From positions 7,804,807 to 7,868,806 of the forward strand of contig CM041200.1 in the NCBI GenBank assembly GCA_023078555.1: 64,000 nucleotides of DNA. Direction: 5' to 3'. The notes under the pieces were generated by a model that saw nothing but the letters and a program-made list of their open reading frames with translations, was not told where the DNA came from and did no database searches. Made by a program: the position numbers and the translations under genes. This document shows, in pieces, positions 36,501 to 45,880 of this stretch. Position 1 is the first letter of the stretch; each line of letters starts with the position of its first letter. Source of the DNA: Ulva prolifera. Its lineage: Eukaryota; Chlorophyta; Ulvophyceae; Ulvales; Ulvaceae.

Positions 36501-37603
36501 GGTTTCTCGTCTGGAGACGTCTCGACTGTATGTTCAATACGCGATCCATCAGCAGCGAAATGTTCTGGCGGAAGGCCACCCGGCAGCTTGGAAACGAGTA
36601 CATCGTCAAACTGCTTCAGTATGCGTTGTATGTCTGGATCGCTGGCCCCTTTGCCTGAATACAGAGGGTCAGGAGAGGCCTCGACTGCATTTAACTCTGG
36701 TTTGAGGTATGCGACGAATGCATCACTGATCTCATCGTCCGGCAAGTGTTTAATTGTATGAGAAAACGATTCGAGAGTACATAACTCTATCCGATCTGAC
36801 TTGAAGTCAGGAAGAGCGGATTCTGTGAAGGCGTGCAAAGTAATCGCAGTGCCTTTGTACGATAGCGTCACAGTGCGTTTCCGCGGGCGCAAAACGGCAT
36901 CGAATGCCGCCATGAAATCCATGCCCAATATCACATCGAACTGTGGCATATCTACGACGAGAAACGAGTGTTTAGCTCTGAAAGGACCGAGTTTGAGCCA
37001 AAGAGACAACACTTGGCCAACGATCGGCGCTTCGGAGCCGTTGGCCAACGTAGCAGCAGCTGTATATTTATCGAATACAATATTGTTTTGCTTGCAAAAA
37101 GCGAGCGAAACGTATGAGTGCGATGCACCTGTATCAAACAAGAACTGCGCGTACGTATGGTAGGCCAAGCCCTCAAATATCAACGATTGTTTACCAGAAG
37201 GTAAAGAACGAAGTGTATAACCGTCAGAACGTGTCTGGGCTGTACAAGACCGGGAAACATGCTTCTTCGCAGACCGCTTCGGCTTGCGCTTGGCAGTCTT
37301 TGAAGCCTGTTTCGGGCCAGCATGTGCCGAGGCACGGAAAGTGTGGCTTGATAAGCCTAAATCCCCCGAAGGGTGCAAGTCCCCCGAAGGGTGTAACCCC
37401 GGAGGGCAAACAGCCGACGCATCAGCAAGAGCCGATTTGTCGGGAGAAGCAGCATGCAGCGCGAGCGCAGGTGTCGCAGCTGGAGGAGATGATATGTCAT
37501 AGACAAGCTCGTCATCAATATGCGCGTTCTCTAACAAAGCAAATTCATCTAATATGACAGGTGGCGGTTGTTTGGTCGCTTCAAAGACCACTCGCTGAGG
37601 CAT
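33509..37603 (-). CDS. pol: Ty3/Gypsy Pol polyprotein (protease, RT, RNase H, integrase)
   Basis: One open frame of 1364 residues makes the enzymes that copy and insert the element. The aspartic protease has FLFDTGASHSY (D157). Reverse transcriptase has LDLLDGYYQIRM and YLDD at 537-540. RNase H has VTDASNF (D686), the HEREL glutamates at 726-728, TDHRP (D755) and FADGLSR (D798). Integrase has a zinc-binding HHCC module (GHFGWRKCYDAIAQHYYWP, then CPKC at 925-928) and a D957, D1018, E1054 core with 35 residues between the last two. The tail after about 1290 could be a chromodomain-like targeting module. The ATG at 37603 lies in the same frame as gag, two codons after the original gag TAG (37612-37610). 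Pol may therefore have been made by stop readthrough or re-initiation. No damage is visible in this gene. Confidence 0.95.
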   Translation of the reverse strand: MPQRVVFEATKQPPPVILDEFALLENAHIDDELVYDISSPPAATPALALHAASPDKSALADASAVCPPGLHPSGDLHPSGDLGLSSHTFRASAHAGPKQASKTAKRKPKRSAKKHVSRSCTAQTRSDGYTLRSLPSGKQSLIFEGLAYHTYAQFLFDTGASHSYVSLAFCKQNNIVFDKYTAAATLANGSEAPIVGQVLSLWLKLGPFRAKHSFLVVDMPQFDVILGMDFMAAFDAVLRPRKRTVTLSYKGTAITLHAFTESALPDFKSDRIELCTLESFSHTIKHLPDDEISDAFVAYLKPELNAVEASPDPLYSGKGASDPDIQRILKQFDDVLVSKLPGGLPPEHFAADGSRIEHTVETSPDEKPYSRPPLPFTPAEHEEIKRYLADFIEKGWIKPSLSPWAAPVLFVPKKPDPVTGKVALRMVISFVKLNSKTLNRIAYRLPRISDLLSRIAGAKFFSKLDLLDGYYQIRMRPEDIPKTAFTTPYGNFEFRVMPMGLCGAASTFQYLMDETFRDPAHMPSGDTIPFLAFIAVYLDDICIFSRTRAEHILHVTAVLQRLRDRNLFVKPTKCEWMQTEVEFLGHMASSNGLSVHPTKCTALQNWPAPVNVSEVRTLLGTFGFWRSYIRSYADIAAPLTALTSKNSPWRWGDTEQSALDKLKVAIAAAPVLMHPDTNKPFYVVTDASNFAVGASLEQESDSGSRRPVAFFSHRLNSAERNYPVHERELLAIVLALRVWRHFLYGSSFQVVCQTDHRPLQHFMTQSSLSARQVRWQQFLSEYNLMVKYLPGDVNNFADGLSRRPDLRLMLIGAVAPYDGWLSRIQKAVRECHDSKHLLNKARQGPHRVSSTSAYVLHNDVLYFNRDGRYRVYVPPNDALRRALLAEYHSSPLAGHFGWRKCYDAIAQHYYWPSLPKDMKDYVRQCPKCQLNKPTVQPTPQIHPLPALTRPFQQITLDWLKGLPKNAQGHDSVLNIVDKFSKWAIVVPCDSHATTRHLCRTLWERVFSWVGLPESIIGDRDSRLTASMMQELRKFLKVELHMSSGYHPQTDGQTENFHRIFLSVLRSYVNNYHSDWEQRVPALLYAYHNTVHSATGFTPHRLLFGWCPRDLRAPLAAGIDTPHGDVEQWLHDRAEELSRAHVALEHARDSMIRARKASERAHVYRPGELVKVSAKVLDVVSTSTQAHKLQPKYVGPFPVISVGEHGTLVLDLPDFYSRVHNVFNVCDVRPWLHDGTGDVDVTYPSIRAQPSYNHVVQVLDRKRAPGRVQARLTSLLDIPAEYLVVRHDGSVEWLHQNRLQEPAERELLKKFERRFKRTEALKCSSVRHYGVDAVAEEDEDNNEDSDDEVDVLWENQLYEHFGPTA

Positions 37604-37633
37604 AGTGCGCTAATTGTCTTGCGACTTCGTGCT

Positions 37634-39055
37634 AGGGGGTCAACCACTCCCGCTACATGGTGGGCCCACCTACGGCGCGCAAGATCGACTGCGATTTTGG
37701 CCGCTTGGGGAAGACTTTGGCTATTGTCTATGTTGAATGGGGATTCGTAGTGTGTCATCTCACTCGGGTGGGGAAAATGGCCCATGATCGTCCATATGGC
37801 TCGTCTGGTTGGGGAAAATCGGCCTTTCGCGACGCTGGCTCCCCAACCGGCCCAGACGCTCAGTCGCCTCCCCAAACCTCCCCAAACTTTCGCAGGCGTC
37901 CCCAAACGCTTTTAAAATGAGCTCTTTAAAGCTCTTGTTGGTGATCGCAAAGCTGTATGTGCATTTTTTTCGTTGGTGAGGCTTCATGAAGCTGTATACG
38001 GCTGAGTTTCCTGGAGGCTGGCCACACAGTGACGCCCGCTATGCAATTTGAGTCGTATTACTCCCTCTAATAATGCTGGATAGGTCCGAATATCTGGATA
38101 TCCGGCCAGGGCGTCCTACCTGCGATCTGTGTGTAGCATGGGATAGCGGCTCAAAATGAATTATACACGAGATATCAAAGCTTCACTGCCTGATCGTGAT
38201 TGATCGTCACTCTCGTAGAACGTTTGATATCGGCATGGGGCGCATGAGTATCTTGATTCCTGTGACAGGCCTGACAGGCCCTTGTGATCCGGAGCTTTGC
38301 AGTCCACCTGCTAGGTGTGTACTTCTCAACAAAGACGTCAGCGTAGGTATGCTTAGGTCATCTTTTGCGTAGTGTCACTGGAGACGTGTTGAGTTACTCT
38401 GGCCTGCTGTGATCATGCCTCGCCATTGTACACTAATGAATCATTTCAATAGAGCGGCGGATGCTGGATACACGGTGGATACATCATTGATGCGCATTTG
38501 CGGTATCATTAGAGTGACATGCTGTGAAATACGGTGTAGATGTGACGGTGCATTACAAAACATGGGCATTCCCCATTGCACATAAAATTGAGGCAGGGTC
38601 CTTCAACACGCAATATTCAACACGCAATATTTAACACGCAATATGCTGCCAATCAATGCTGACATGTCGCCTGACCAGTGCGTGAGCGCCCCGCCATGTC
38701 GGCCCGATCAGCTAGCGCGCCGTTGAATAGTGCCTCACTTGCCGAACGCTACCCACAAATGTGACAGAAGCAATATGTCATAACCCGGTGAGTATCATAG
38801 CATATTTTGAGTGTGCTACGTGTTCTCGATGCAATGGCACACGTTTGGGCATGAACGACCCTCGTTTGGGGAAAAGCGCGGAAATTCGACAAAACCCGGG
38901 TTTGCGATGGGGAGACTCCCCAACAGCGAGATGACACACTACGAATCCCCATTCAACATAGACAAAAGCCAAAGTCTTCCCCAAGCGGCCAAAATCGCAG
39001 CCGATCTTGCGCGCCGTAGGTGGGCCCACCATGTAGCGGGAGTGGTTGACCCCCT
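37634..39055. mobile_element. Non-autonomous hAT-like DNA transposon, copy B (1,422 bp), inside the Ty3 element
   Basis: It has the same length, terminal repeats and interior as copy A (3620-5041), in the opposite orientation. The target duplication TTCGTGCT (37626-37633 and 39056-39063) is perfect, which fixes the ends at AGGGGGTC and GACCCCCT. It sits in the last codons of gag, separating gag from its stop codon and from pol. It encodes no protein I recognise. Confidence 0.92.
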
Positions 39056-40104
39056 TTCGTGCTACCGCGCCACTTGCCAGCCTTTTTTAGGGCCTTCACT
39101 TTCTGGCAGTTGTCAGTTGAATGAGATGATGTTTTATGGAAAACACACCACTGTTTTTGCTGAAATGCATTCAACTGTGGCTTTGCTGAAGGAGTGTCAT
39201 GCGCATTAGAGTTCGTGTTGCGATTCGGCGTACTACGAGCGGAGCGCTCGCAATTTTCGGCTATCTTAGCTATCTCAGCAAGCGAGAATTCACGATCAGC
39301 GCGCAACTGTTCTGATATCACGTCACTATGCAACCGCGCCTTGAGGCCACCGACGAACTTGGCAATCAGGTCCAATTCATCGTACTCGTGACCGTTGAGC
39401 TTGATCTGCGTGACCAAGTTCAAGAACGCTGTATAATATGCGGTGACGGAATCTGAGTCACGTTGCCTGAAACGTTCGAATTGTTGACGCAAGAGCAACC
39501 GCTCTGAACGTGAGACACCAAAACGGGACAGAAACGCGGTCTTGAACGCATCGAACGTGTGGAATTTGCGGTATTCTGACACGTACCAAGCACCAGCAGG
39601 AGAGTCAGACGGGAATGAAGCAAGCAAAAGCTTTATTTTAGACGGACCTGGTATGTCAGGGAAAAACTCGAGTACGGTTTCGGCGCGGAACAAGAAGTCC
39701 GCGGCCGACGATTTATCGCTTGGGTGACCGCGAAACGTGCCAAACTTTAATGCGTCTTTAGGCAAGAGTGAATGTAAATGCGACGGTGCTGGTGATGTTG
39801 AAGGTCTGGGTGCAGTACCTCGGAAAAGAGGGTTGGCTGGCAGTGTACTAGGCCTGTGCGGAGGTGACCCACCGGTGCCGGGCACAACTTGAGTGGGAAC
39901 CCTTTGCGAACCTATGCCACCGGATCCTGCTGGAGGCGTATTATCAGCACCAGTTCGAGGAGACGCGTCACCCATACGTGTTAATAGATCTAAGTCTGAG
40001 GTAACCACGTTAGATGTACTACGTAGTCTACCGTGGTACATAGTGAGTAGAGTGAAGCGTCGGCCGAGATGGCCTCGAATATGATACATTACAGAAGTGC
40101 TCAT
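38953..40104 (-). CDS. gag: Ty3/Gypsy Gag, 3' end replaced by hAT-like sequence
   Basis: The frame of 383 residues is genuine gag from 40104 to about 39056; the last 34 or so residues come from the inverted repeat of the inserted transposon. The capsid-like core includes FGTFRGHP, AADFLFRAETVLEFF and FDAFKTAFLSRFG. The nucleocapsid motif is a zinc-knuckle variant CX2HX4HX4C (WCVFHKTSSHSTDNC), with His in place of the second Cys. Gag packages the RNA into particles. The inserted element separates the last codons and original stop (37610-37612), so this copy yields a Gag with a foreign tail and can no longer reach pol by readthrough. Confidence 0.85.
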   Translation of the reverse strand: MSTSVMYHIRGHLGRRFTLLTMYHGRLRSTSNVVTSDLDLLTRMGDASPRTGADNTPPAGSGGIGSQRVPTQVVPGTGGSPPHRPSTLPANPLFRGTAPRPSTSPAPSHLHSLLPKDALKFGTFRGHPSDKSSAADFLFRAETVLEFFPDIPGPSKIKLLLASFPSDSPAGAWYVSEYRKFHTFDAFKTAFLSRFGVSRSERLLLRQQFERFRQRDSDSVTAYYTAFLNLVTQIKLNGHEYDELDLIAKFVGGLKARLHSDVISEQLRADREFSLAEIAKIAENCERSARSTPNRNTNSNAHDTPSAKPQLNAFQQKQWCVFHKTSSHSTDNCQKVKALKKAGKWRGSTKGGQPLPLHGGPTYGAQDRLRFWPLGEDFGFCLC

Positions 40105-40825
40105 AAGAGCGCGTACGCTTGAAAGCGCGAGAATTCATTGGCAGTTATTACGGACCTTGTAATCGGGTCTAACAATGAATAGAAGTCTGCGGTGCTCAAC
40201 AGACAACGGTGATGTACGAGGGTGCTTCATGCACAGCCAACGGAGCTACCGTTGGTCTGCGCCCCAACGCAAAGTTCGAACTGTCTTAAGCATATTTCAT
40301 ACGTAACTAGGCATAATGCGGTGCATGGAACTGACGTTGTACGCCGTCAATTCGGCCCAGGAGCGTATGCATGCGGACCCGGTGTCTTGTGCTCGGTGCG
40401 GAGCACTCACAAGCACGCGGAATAAACGGCCATGCCTGGCCCGAATCATTCCAGAACTAACATTCGCCTGGTAACTGTAACTGTTACGTCTACGGCGATT
40501 AATCCGACAATCTTGAAAGCGCGTCATTTCGAGCTGAGATTGTACGGAAATTACACGGGACGCGCACGGCAACTTGCACATGCGGCTGCGACGTTGCCGG
40601 TACAACAACTATCAACAGCTAAGACAGTGGGATCGTGAAAAAATCAAGTGGCAGTGAGATCACAAAACGGCAGAAAAATCGTAGCGTGTTCGCGTCTGTG
40701 GGTGTTAACACCGCAGCAGGAGGACACACCATTACACGTTATGCGGAGCGGGCAGCGGAAGAATCTCCTTGGAGAAGACAGCTGGGTCGGTGCTGCCGAG
40801 GTAGTCCATAACACCATCGACGCAG
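40105..40825. other. Ty3 leader between the extra ORF and gag
   Basis: No ORF longer than about 100 residues and no recognised motif on the element's strand. It may hold packaging signals. Confidence 0.4.
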
Positions 40826-40861
40826 AGAAGCAGCTGAAGCTCTAGAGCTTCAGCTGCTTCT
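40826..40861. repeat. 36-bp perfect palindrome at the end of the extra ORF
   Basis: Two 16-nt arms (AGAAGCAGCTGAAGCT and its complement) flank CTAG. The minus-strand extra ORF ends at its centre in KQLKL and stop. A + strand frame (40648-40845) also ends there in KQLKL and stop because of the symmetry. Confidence 0.9.
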
Positions 40862-41369
40862 TCAGAATTTCTGTAGTGTCCGCAGGACTGATGCCCTGGC
40901 GGTCCAGCTCCTCGTTGTTAACGATTGCGGACAGTGCTGCTGCCATATCCTTCAGGTCCTTGCGGCGAACCGTGACCTCATGAAGGCAGGCGACAGAAGC
41001 TGCAGCACACTTGTAGGCCACACGAATCGGCTCTTTTGTCGACTGTGACATACCCATCCCTGGGAAGCACTTGCCTTTGTATGTGATGCACTCCAGCTGC
41101 TCCAGGTTGAAACCGTCACCATCGTTGATAAGAAAACACCTTGCGGCGTGATCGCAACGCTCAGTACATGGCGGTGCGAGGGTCTGCTGAAGTGTACGGT
41201 CGAAATAGTAGTCTGGGCACTTGAAGCGCTGAAGTGCAGGCTGCTCCTCGAACGCGGTGTCGGGCACCGAACGAACAGTCCGCTTTTTTGACATCACCGA
41301 TACCACTGAAGACATTTTGTGATACGAGTATGATATAGACGACAATAAGGTGTTTTTACCACTGATCAA
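40842..41369 (-). CDS. Extra ORF of the Ty3 element (175 aa, Cys-rich), starts inside the 5' LTR
   Basis: This frame lies upstream of gag on the same strand, and its first 21 residues are encoded by the LTR. I recognise no family. It has nine to ten cysteines between about residues 50 and 130 (ALQRFKCPDYYFD, CTERCDHAARC, ECITYKGKCF, CAAASVACLH), then a helical, acidic-basic tail ending KKQLKL. Ty3 elements seldom carry an ORF before gag. It could be a captured host gene fragment, an RNA- or zinc-binding accessory protein, or fortuitous. A second in-frame Met lies just past the LTR (MSKKRTVRS), which gives a protein independent of the LTR. Confidence 0.55.
   Translation of the reverse strand: MISGKNTLLSSISYSYHKMSSVVSVMSKKRTVRSVPDTAFEEQPALQRFKCPDYYFDRTLQQTLAPPCTERCDHAARCFLINDGDGFNLEQLECITYKGKCFPGMGMSQSTKEPIRVAYKCAAASVACLHEVTVRRKDLKDMAAALSAIVNNEELDRQGISPADTTEILKKQLKL
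41296..41305 (-). promoter_or_regulatory. Primer-binding-site candidate of the Ty3 element
   Basis: One base inside the 5' LTR the minus strand reads TGGTATCGGTG. TGGTATC fits the 3' end of initiator tRNA-Met as used by many Ty3 elements; the match beyond seven bases is weak. Confidence 0.55.
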
Positions 41370-41501
41370 ATCCGACGACAGTACTGCTGTGCCCTAGCTA
41401 AATGCTGGACAGAGCTCTAGAGTATCACTCATTGCTTCAATCGACTATGGCATGAAGCCCCACCTAACGCGGGTCTACATAGTGCAGAGTGAATCGCATC
41501 A
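41307..41501 (-). repeat. 5' LTR of the Ty3 element (195 bp)
   Basis: It is identical by eye to 33181-33375. A TATA-like GTCTATATCATAC lies near its inner third on the minus strand. Confidence 0.95.
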
Positions 41502-41950
41502 GCGCGTGCTGTATGACTGCAGCCCCAGCATGGAACCAGGAATCCATCAAAAACGTGCACGAAACATTAAAGTGCTGTCTGACATGTGCCGCTCGCAGTA
41601 TGTCGGGGGGCAGTGGCGTAGGTGGTGGCACCGGAGGCATGTGTACGGTGTTACCCCGAGTACAGTGTATTTACTGCAAGAGGTCTATGTCATTGCGTGT
41701 CACCGGGAGTGTTTCTGTTGTAATTGTTCTTTTAAAGATCGTCGGCATATCACACCACCACCTGAAAAATCTGCTTGCCAGTGGAGGGCTCTCAACGCCG
41801 CAACTCGCTGTGCTAGGGTACAACGTCCCCTTGGACTCACGTCGCCTGGTGTCATTTGCTACATTCTGGCAGGCGTGAACACGATGCCAGTGTGATTGCA
41901 CAACTGTGCACTCATCGCGCTGTGCTGCGTCCGCACAAGCCAGTCACCAA

Positions 41951-41975
41951 CCCCCCCCCCCCCCCCCCCCCCCCC
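41951..41975. repeat. Poly-C tract (25 C)
   Basis: It lies in the right flank of the Ty3 element. The rest of 41507-42350 shows no gene. Confidence 0.95.
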
Positions 41976-42358
41976 GTTTGTTGGGTATGTGCATGTGTTC
42001 ATGCAAGTACTTCAGGGTGCCTTGCAGTTGGAGACGGGAGGCCGGGGCGGGTGCAGGCCAGTGCTCATGCTTGAGAGCTGCAGATCACGCAACAAGAGCG
42101 CGCTAATTACTCAATTACCCCAGGCATCGGGCGGCCTCCTCAGCGTCCTCTATGGAAGCATGTGGGTGGGCCCATCACAAAAACACCGATCGGTATCACC
42201 GGGCCATCGCAAATTCCACGGTGCTGCAGCGGGTCCTTGTCCTTGACCACAGTTATGCGTGTGATGAGCGCAGCACCTCGCCTGAGGCCACTTCTGTTCA
42301 GGGGAACGGTGTTGCCCCAAGCGCCCATGCATGCAGCGCCCATGGACGTAGAGTGTAT

Positions 42359-42590
42359 GTGTTACAAGGACAAAGCAAGCGAGGCAGGTAGCACCGCAAG
42401 CAAGAACCAGGGGAACCGCACACCACGCAGCAAGCCACACAAAGCTCACACCAAAACACCCACGCAACGGCAGCACGCGCGCCGGACACAGCCACACAGC
42501 CACACATCCACACAGCCACACACACGTCCACACCCACACGCCCACCCCCATCCGAACCCCGCCCACCAGCCAGGCGCACGAGACCCGGAA
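42359..42590 (-). mobile_element. LINE-type 3' tail, minus orientation
   Basis: The minus strand ends GCTTTGTCCTTGTAACAC. The + strand is rich in CACACA, CCACAC and ACACCC motifs and closely matches 53035-53305. TGTAA near the end fits a chlorophyte poly(A) signal. Both copies are 5' truncated. Confidence 0.65.
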
Positions 42591-42689
42591 GCACAAGCAG
42601 CCAAGGTCGCCCAGCAAACAAACAGCGAGACCGCAACAAAAACCCCCAACCCGGGGAGGCCCCCGCCTCCCCCAGCACAACACTTGGCG

Positions 42690-44490
42690 CGTGGCGGCCA
42701 GTGCTGCGTTGCCACTACCTCCCGGTGACCGCCCGGCTCCGCCTTTTTTATGCGTTCATATATACTCCTGCTTTGTATGGGGCTGAGGTTTGGATTGGCC
42801 CAAAAACTGAACTCGACAAACTTGATACCATCTGTAAAAAGGCAATCCGCATGGTGTTTGGTCTGCACCAGTTCGATTGCAGGGAGGAGATTCTTTTTTC
42901 CGACACGGGCCTCCTGCCTGTGAGCTCAATGATCAAGGCAGCTAAACTTTGCTGGTACGCAAAGCTGACACACATGGGGGCGGAGCGATTCCCGGTTGCG
43001 GTGGAATCCACCGCGATTCGGGGTCACTCTCAACGGGGGCCGGGGGTGGGCGGGGACTTTCATTCCCGCATCACGGCCATTGCGGCAGAACTGAAACGAT
43101 ATGCACACATCAGACTTGCCTTGCAGGCTCCACCCGAGCCTGAGCATCGCCGCCGACGTGGGCCACCCAGGGTGTCCAAACGTCTCGGCATGCATGATCA
43201 GCCGTCCAAACAAAGCCCTCTCACAATCACGTACTCAAATCTTACCCGTGAGAAGGTCGTGGCTGTCATGTGGTTGGCATACCTTGAACAACGATTTGAG
43301 AAGCGTGGTCGCGACAATAAGGTCACTGGAGAGTGGTTGCGTGGTGTGATAACACACGAACTAGGGACACTAGCCCCGTTTCTGGACTCCGTTGAGCCCG
43401 GTCTTGTGCGTGTGCTAATGTCTGCTCGTTCTGGTCTGTCTCCTTTCTTGTGTAGGCACCGTAGTGAAAAGCATTTGGAATATTCACGTGCTGCTGATGT
43501 CTTCACGTCCTACATCGCACGTGCACCCATCGGGGCAGTTCTGCCACCTGTCCCAGTGGCACATCGTGATCGGCATGTCTCCGCCGTTGCGGTTTTGGTG
43601 CGGCAGTTGCTCGCACGGCCAGATCCTTATGACAGTGCCTCTGGTGTTTCGTGGTCTGATGTAGCGGTTGTTCTTATTGTCGGTGTTGATGGTGTTGGTG
43701 GTGATGCTGGGGTGTCGGGTGTTGCAAATCGCCCGTCCCCTCTCGGTGAATTGGCTCGTGTTGTTGCATTCTGTGGCGCAAGTCAGAGTTTGCGGCAGCA
43801 TGTTGCCTGGATGCCTCTTTCGGTCCCGGATTTCGGAGTTGTCAATGTCCAAATGGATACGGCTATGTAATCATGCATACATATATACGTGCTGGACCAG
43901 GTGTTCAGGGCAGTGTTCAGGGCAGTGGCGTGGTGTTCAGGGCAGTGGCGTGGTGTTCAGGGCAGTGGCCCACGAGAAACTGGGGGACATCATGTTTATG
44001 CCGCCGGGTGACCCTTTGTGCATAGGAGATGTGTCGGTTGTGAACCCCTGTGCTGGTTCCTATTGCGGCCGTGCGGCCCGCGAGGACGGGGGTGCTGCGG
44101 AGACGCGGGACGTGCAGAAACGCACTGCTTATCGTTTGTACGACCCTGATGCGTATAGTTTTGTGCCGTTGTCGCATGAGACGCATGGTCGATTGGGACG
44201 GCCTGCCATGAATCACTTGAATCGGCTGGCGGAGGTTGCGTCTCGGTGTGGCAAGGTGAACCGTGCTTTGTTTGTGACGAATGCTCTGCGCCGGTTGAGT
44301 GTGGCGTTGTGCAAGGGGAATGCTCTTGTGCTCCGTGCGGGGCTTCAATCTTTGGCTGGCATCACCGGCCGAGCTGTGGTACGTGCCCGTGCCCGGCCTA
44401 GTGCCATGACTGCGTGAGTGGATTTGCGTGTGTATTCCTGGCAACGGCTCGCTGCCCGGCCTCTGTCCTTTGTAACTACATACATACATA
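42690..44490 (+). mobile_element. 5'-truncated LINE (non-LTR retrotransposon) with broken ORF2 end
   Basis: The frame 42701-43870 begins in the post-RT thumb region (RLRLFYAFIYTPALYGAEVW, then KKAIRMVFGL), typical of LINE reverse transcriptases. After a frame change the frame ending at 44417 carries FVPLSHETHGRLGRPAMNHL, the usual C-terminal LINE block. The 3' end reads TTTGTAACTACATACATACA. The catalytic RT core and endonuclease are absent, so it is a dead copy. A minisatellite at 43897-43971 lies at the frame break. Confidence 0.8.
43897..43971. repeat. About 21-bp minisatellite inside the LINE
   Basis: GTGTTCAGGGCAGTGGCGTG recurs about three and a half times and interrupts the LINE reading frame. 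Confidence 0.8.
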
Positions 44491-44765
44491 CAACCCCCCA
44501 AGCCCAGCCCTCGCACACCAACCCGCCCGCCTGCAAACCCACACCCGTAACCCCCAAAGTAGAGTTTATGTGTACCATAACTTGAGCTCTATAGACCACT
44601 GTAAAGTCACGTACTTGTGCAGCCACGGTACTTTGGGTTCCACGCGTGGATTGCATATATTCAATCTTCTTCTGGTCTTGCTTGTATCTCGAGATAGCAT
44701 GCCTCGGTCCAGAACCTGTTGCTGTTGCGCGCTGAGAGGTGCTGAGCACTGTGCGCTGCTTCAGC

Positions 44766-44850
44766 CGTTCGACGATCCCTGCCGCCTGCAGACAGTACTG
44801 TTGCACGTGCATGCACGTTCGACGATCCCTGCCGCCTGCAGACAGTACTG
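44766..44850. repeat. 34-bp direct repeat, two copies 51 bp apart
   Basis: GTTCGACGATCCCTGCCGCC plus 14 further bases occurs at 44766 and 44817. Confidence 0.85.
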
Positions 44851-45436
44851 ATGCACCTGCTGCGTCAGGAACGGACTCAGCCACGCGTCGATCAACGGCA
44901 CGCCGAAGCCAATTGTCTTAAGCTTGGACAATCTCGGCTACGAGCGCGGCTGCATGCGGTGTCGGATGTTGATGCTCCATGCAGACGCGCGGATCTAGCA
45001 TACGATATCGCAGCATACGATATCATATGATACTTGCCAGGCTGACGATCGCGATCGCGAAGTGCACATCGGCTTCCCGCAGACGACGTGGCGCGCGACG
45101 ATAAGTCCATGTACGCGTGGTGAATTTAAGCTTGTGAATCCGGCCGGATGCCTTTGCTGAATCGATATCTGCAGCATGCGCACTGCGAAGATATGTATCC
45201 TCATATGTTGATGCTGGGGGCTGCCAGGTCTCGAGACGCACAACCACGTGTGCGCAGGCCAAACGCGCTCATGTGTGGTTGTTCGCGTGGTTCAGTCGAG
45301 GTGGTTACGGTACCTGATCAGATAGCGGTATCTCAGATAGCTCTGCGTGATTTTCGTTTGACTTGCGCTCGGCAGTTAATGTTCAGCCTGTGCGAATGCA
45401 AAGCTGCTGTATTCCCGGGGCTGCCTTTCGCGCGAG

Positions 45437-45880
45437 TTGTGCACTCCCGTGCAAGATGTGCTCTTGCTGCACCGCTCCATATGCTCCGGCGCCACGTTCC
45501 AAGCGCGCTATCTCGGGTCCGCCCTGGTTCAGGTCGACCTAATCACCGCCGCACCGGTCACGTATACTTCTCCTCAGCTTCAGCGCAATTACATTCGCTC
45601 GAGCGGGGTGAAGGTGTTCACGGCCAGCCTCGCCAAGACTGCAGAAGCTTCACACGCATTGCCTAGCATTGGGAGGCCGGATGATGCTGTCATTCGAAAC
45701 CATGCCGCGGATAGGTGGCTCTTCCGCAGTAGCTGTATCGAGATCGTTTGCAACTACTACAATTGTCGGCTCGTGATTTATGATTGCTTGGGACGCCTGC
45801 TATGCATACTGCCCTCTCGCTGCTTCACAGTGAGACCAGCACTGGACCCGACACTGGTTTTGTGGGATCGCGGATGGTAG
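45437..45880 (+). CDS. Unrecognised ORF (147 aa), possibly an exon
   Basis: The translation has balanced composition, for example VDLITAAPVTYTSPQLQRNY and WLFRSSCIEIVCNYYNCRL, unlike the repeat-driven frames around it. I know no family for it. No signal peptide or membrane segment is visible. It could be an exon of an unknown gene, a decayed transposon fragment or chance. Confidence 0.25.
   Translation: MCTPVQDVLLLHRSICSGATFQARYLGSALVQVDLITAAPVTYTSPQLQRNYIRSSGVKVFTASLAKTAEASHALPSIGRPDDAVIRNHAADRWLFRSSCIEIVCNYYNCRLVIYDCLGRLLCILPSRCFTVRPALDPTLVLWDRGW

Larger units (their letters stand above)
33181..41501 (-). mobile_element. Complete Ty3/Gypsy LTR retrotransposon (minus orientation)
   Basis: Two 195-bp LTRs starting TG and ending CA bound an element of 8,321 bp, or 6,891 bp without the nested 1,422-bp transposon and its 8-bp duplication. 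The target duplication is GCGCG on both sides (33176-33180 and 41502-41506). Inside are, in transcription order, a primer-binding-like TGGTATC, a 175-residue extra ORF, gag, pol with order protease, reverse transcriptase, RNase H, integrase, and a polypurine tract. Identical LTRs and an open pol show a recent insertion. Confidence 0.95.

Noticed and set aside
42150..42868. Minus-strand ORFs rich in Trp, Cys, Val and Gly
   Set aside because: They are translations of the CACACA-rich LINE tail and its flank; no domain and no splice context.
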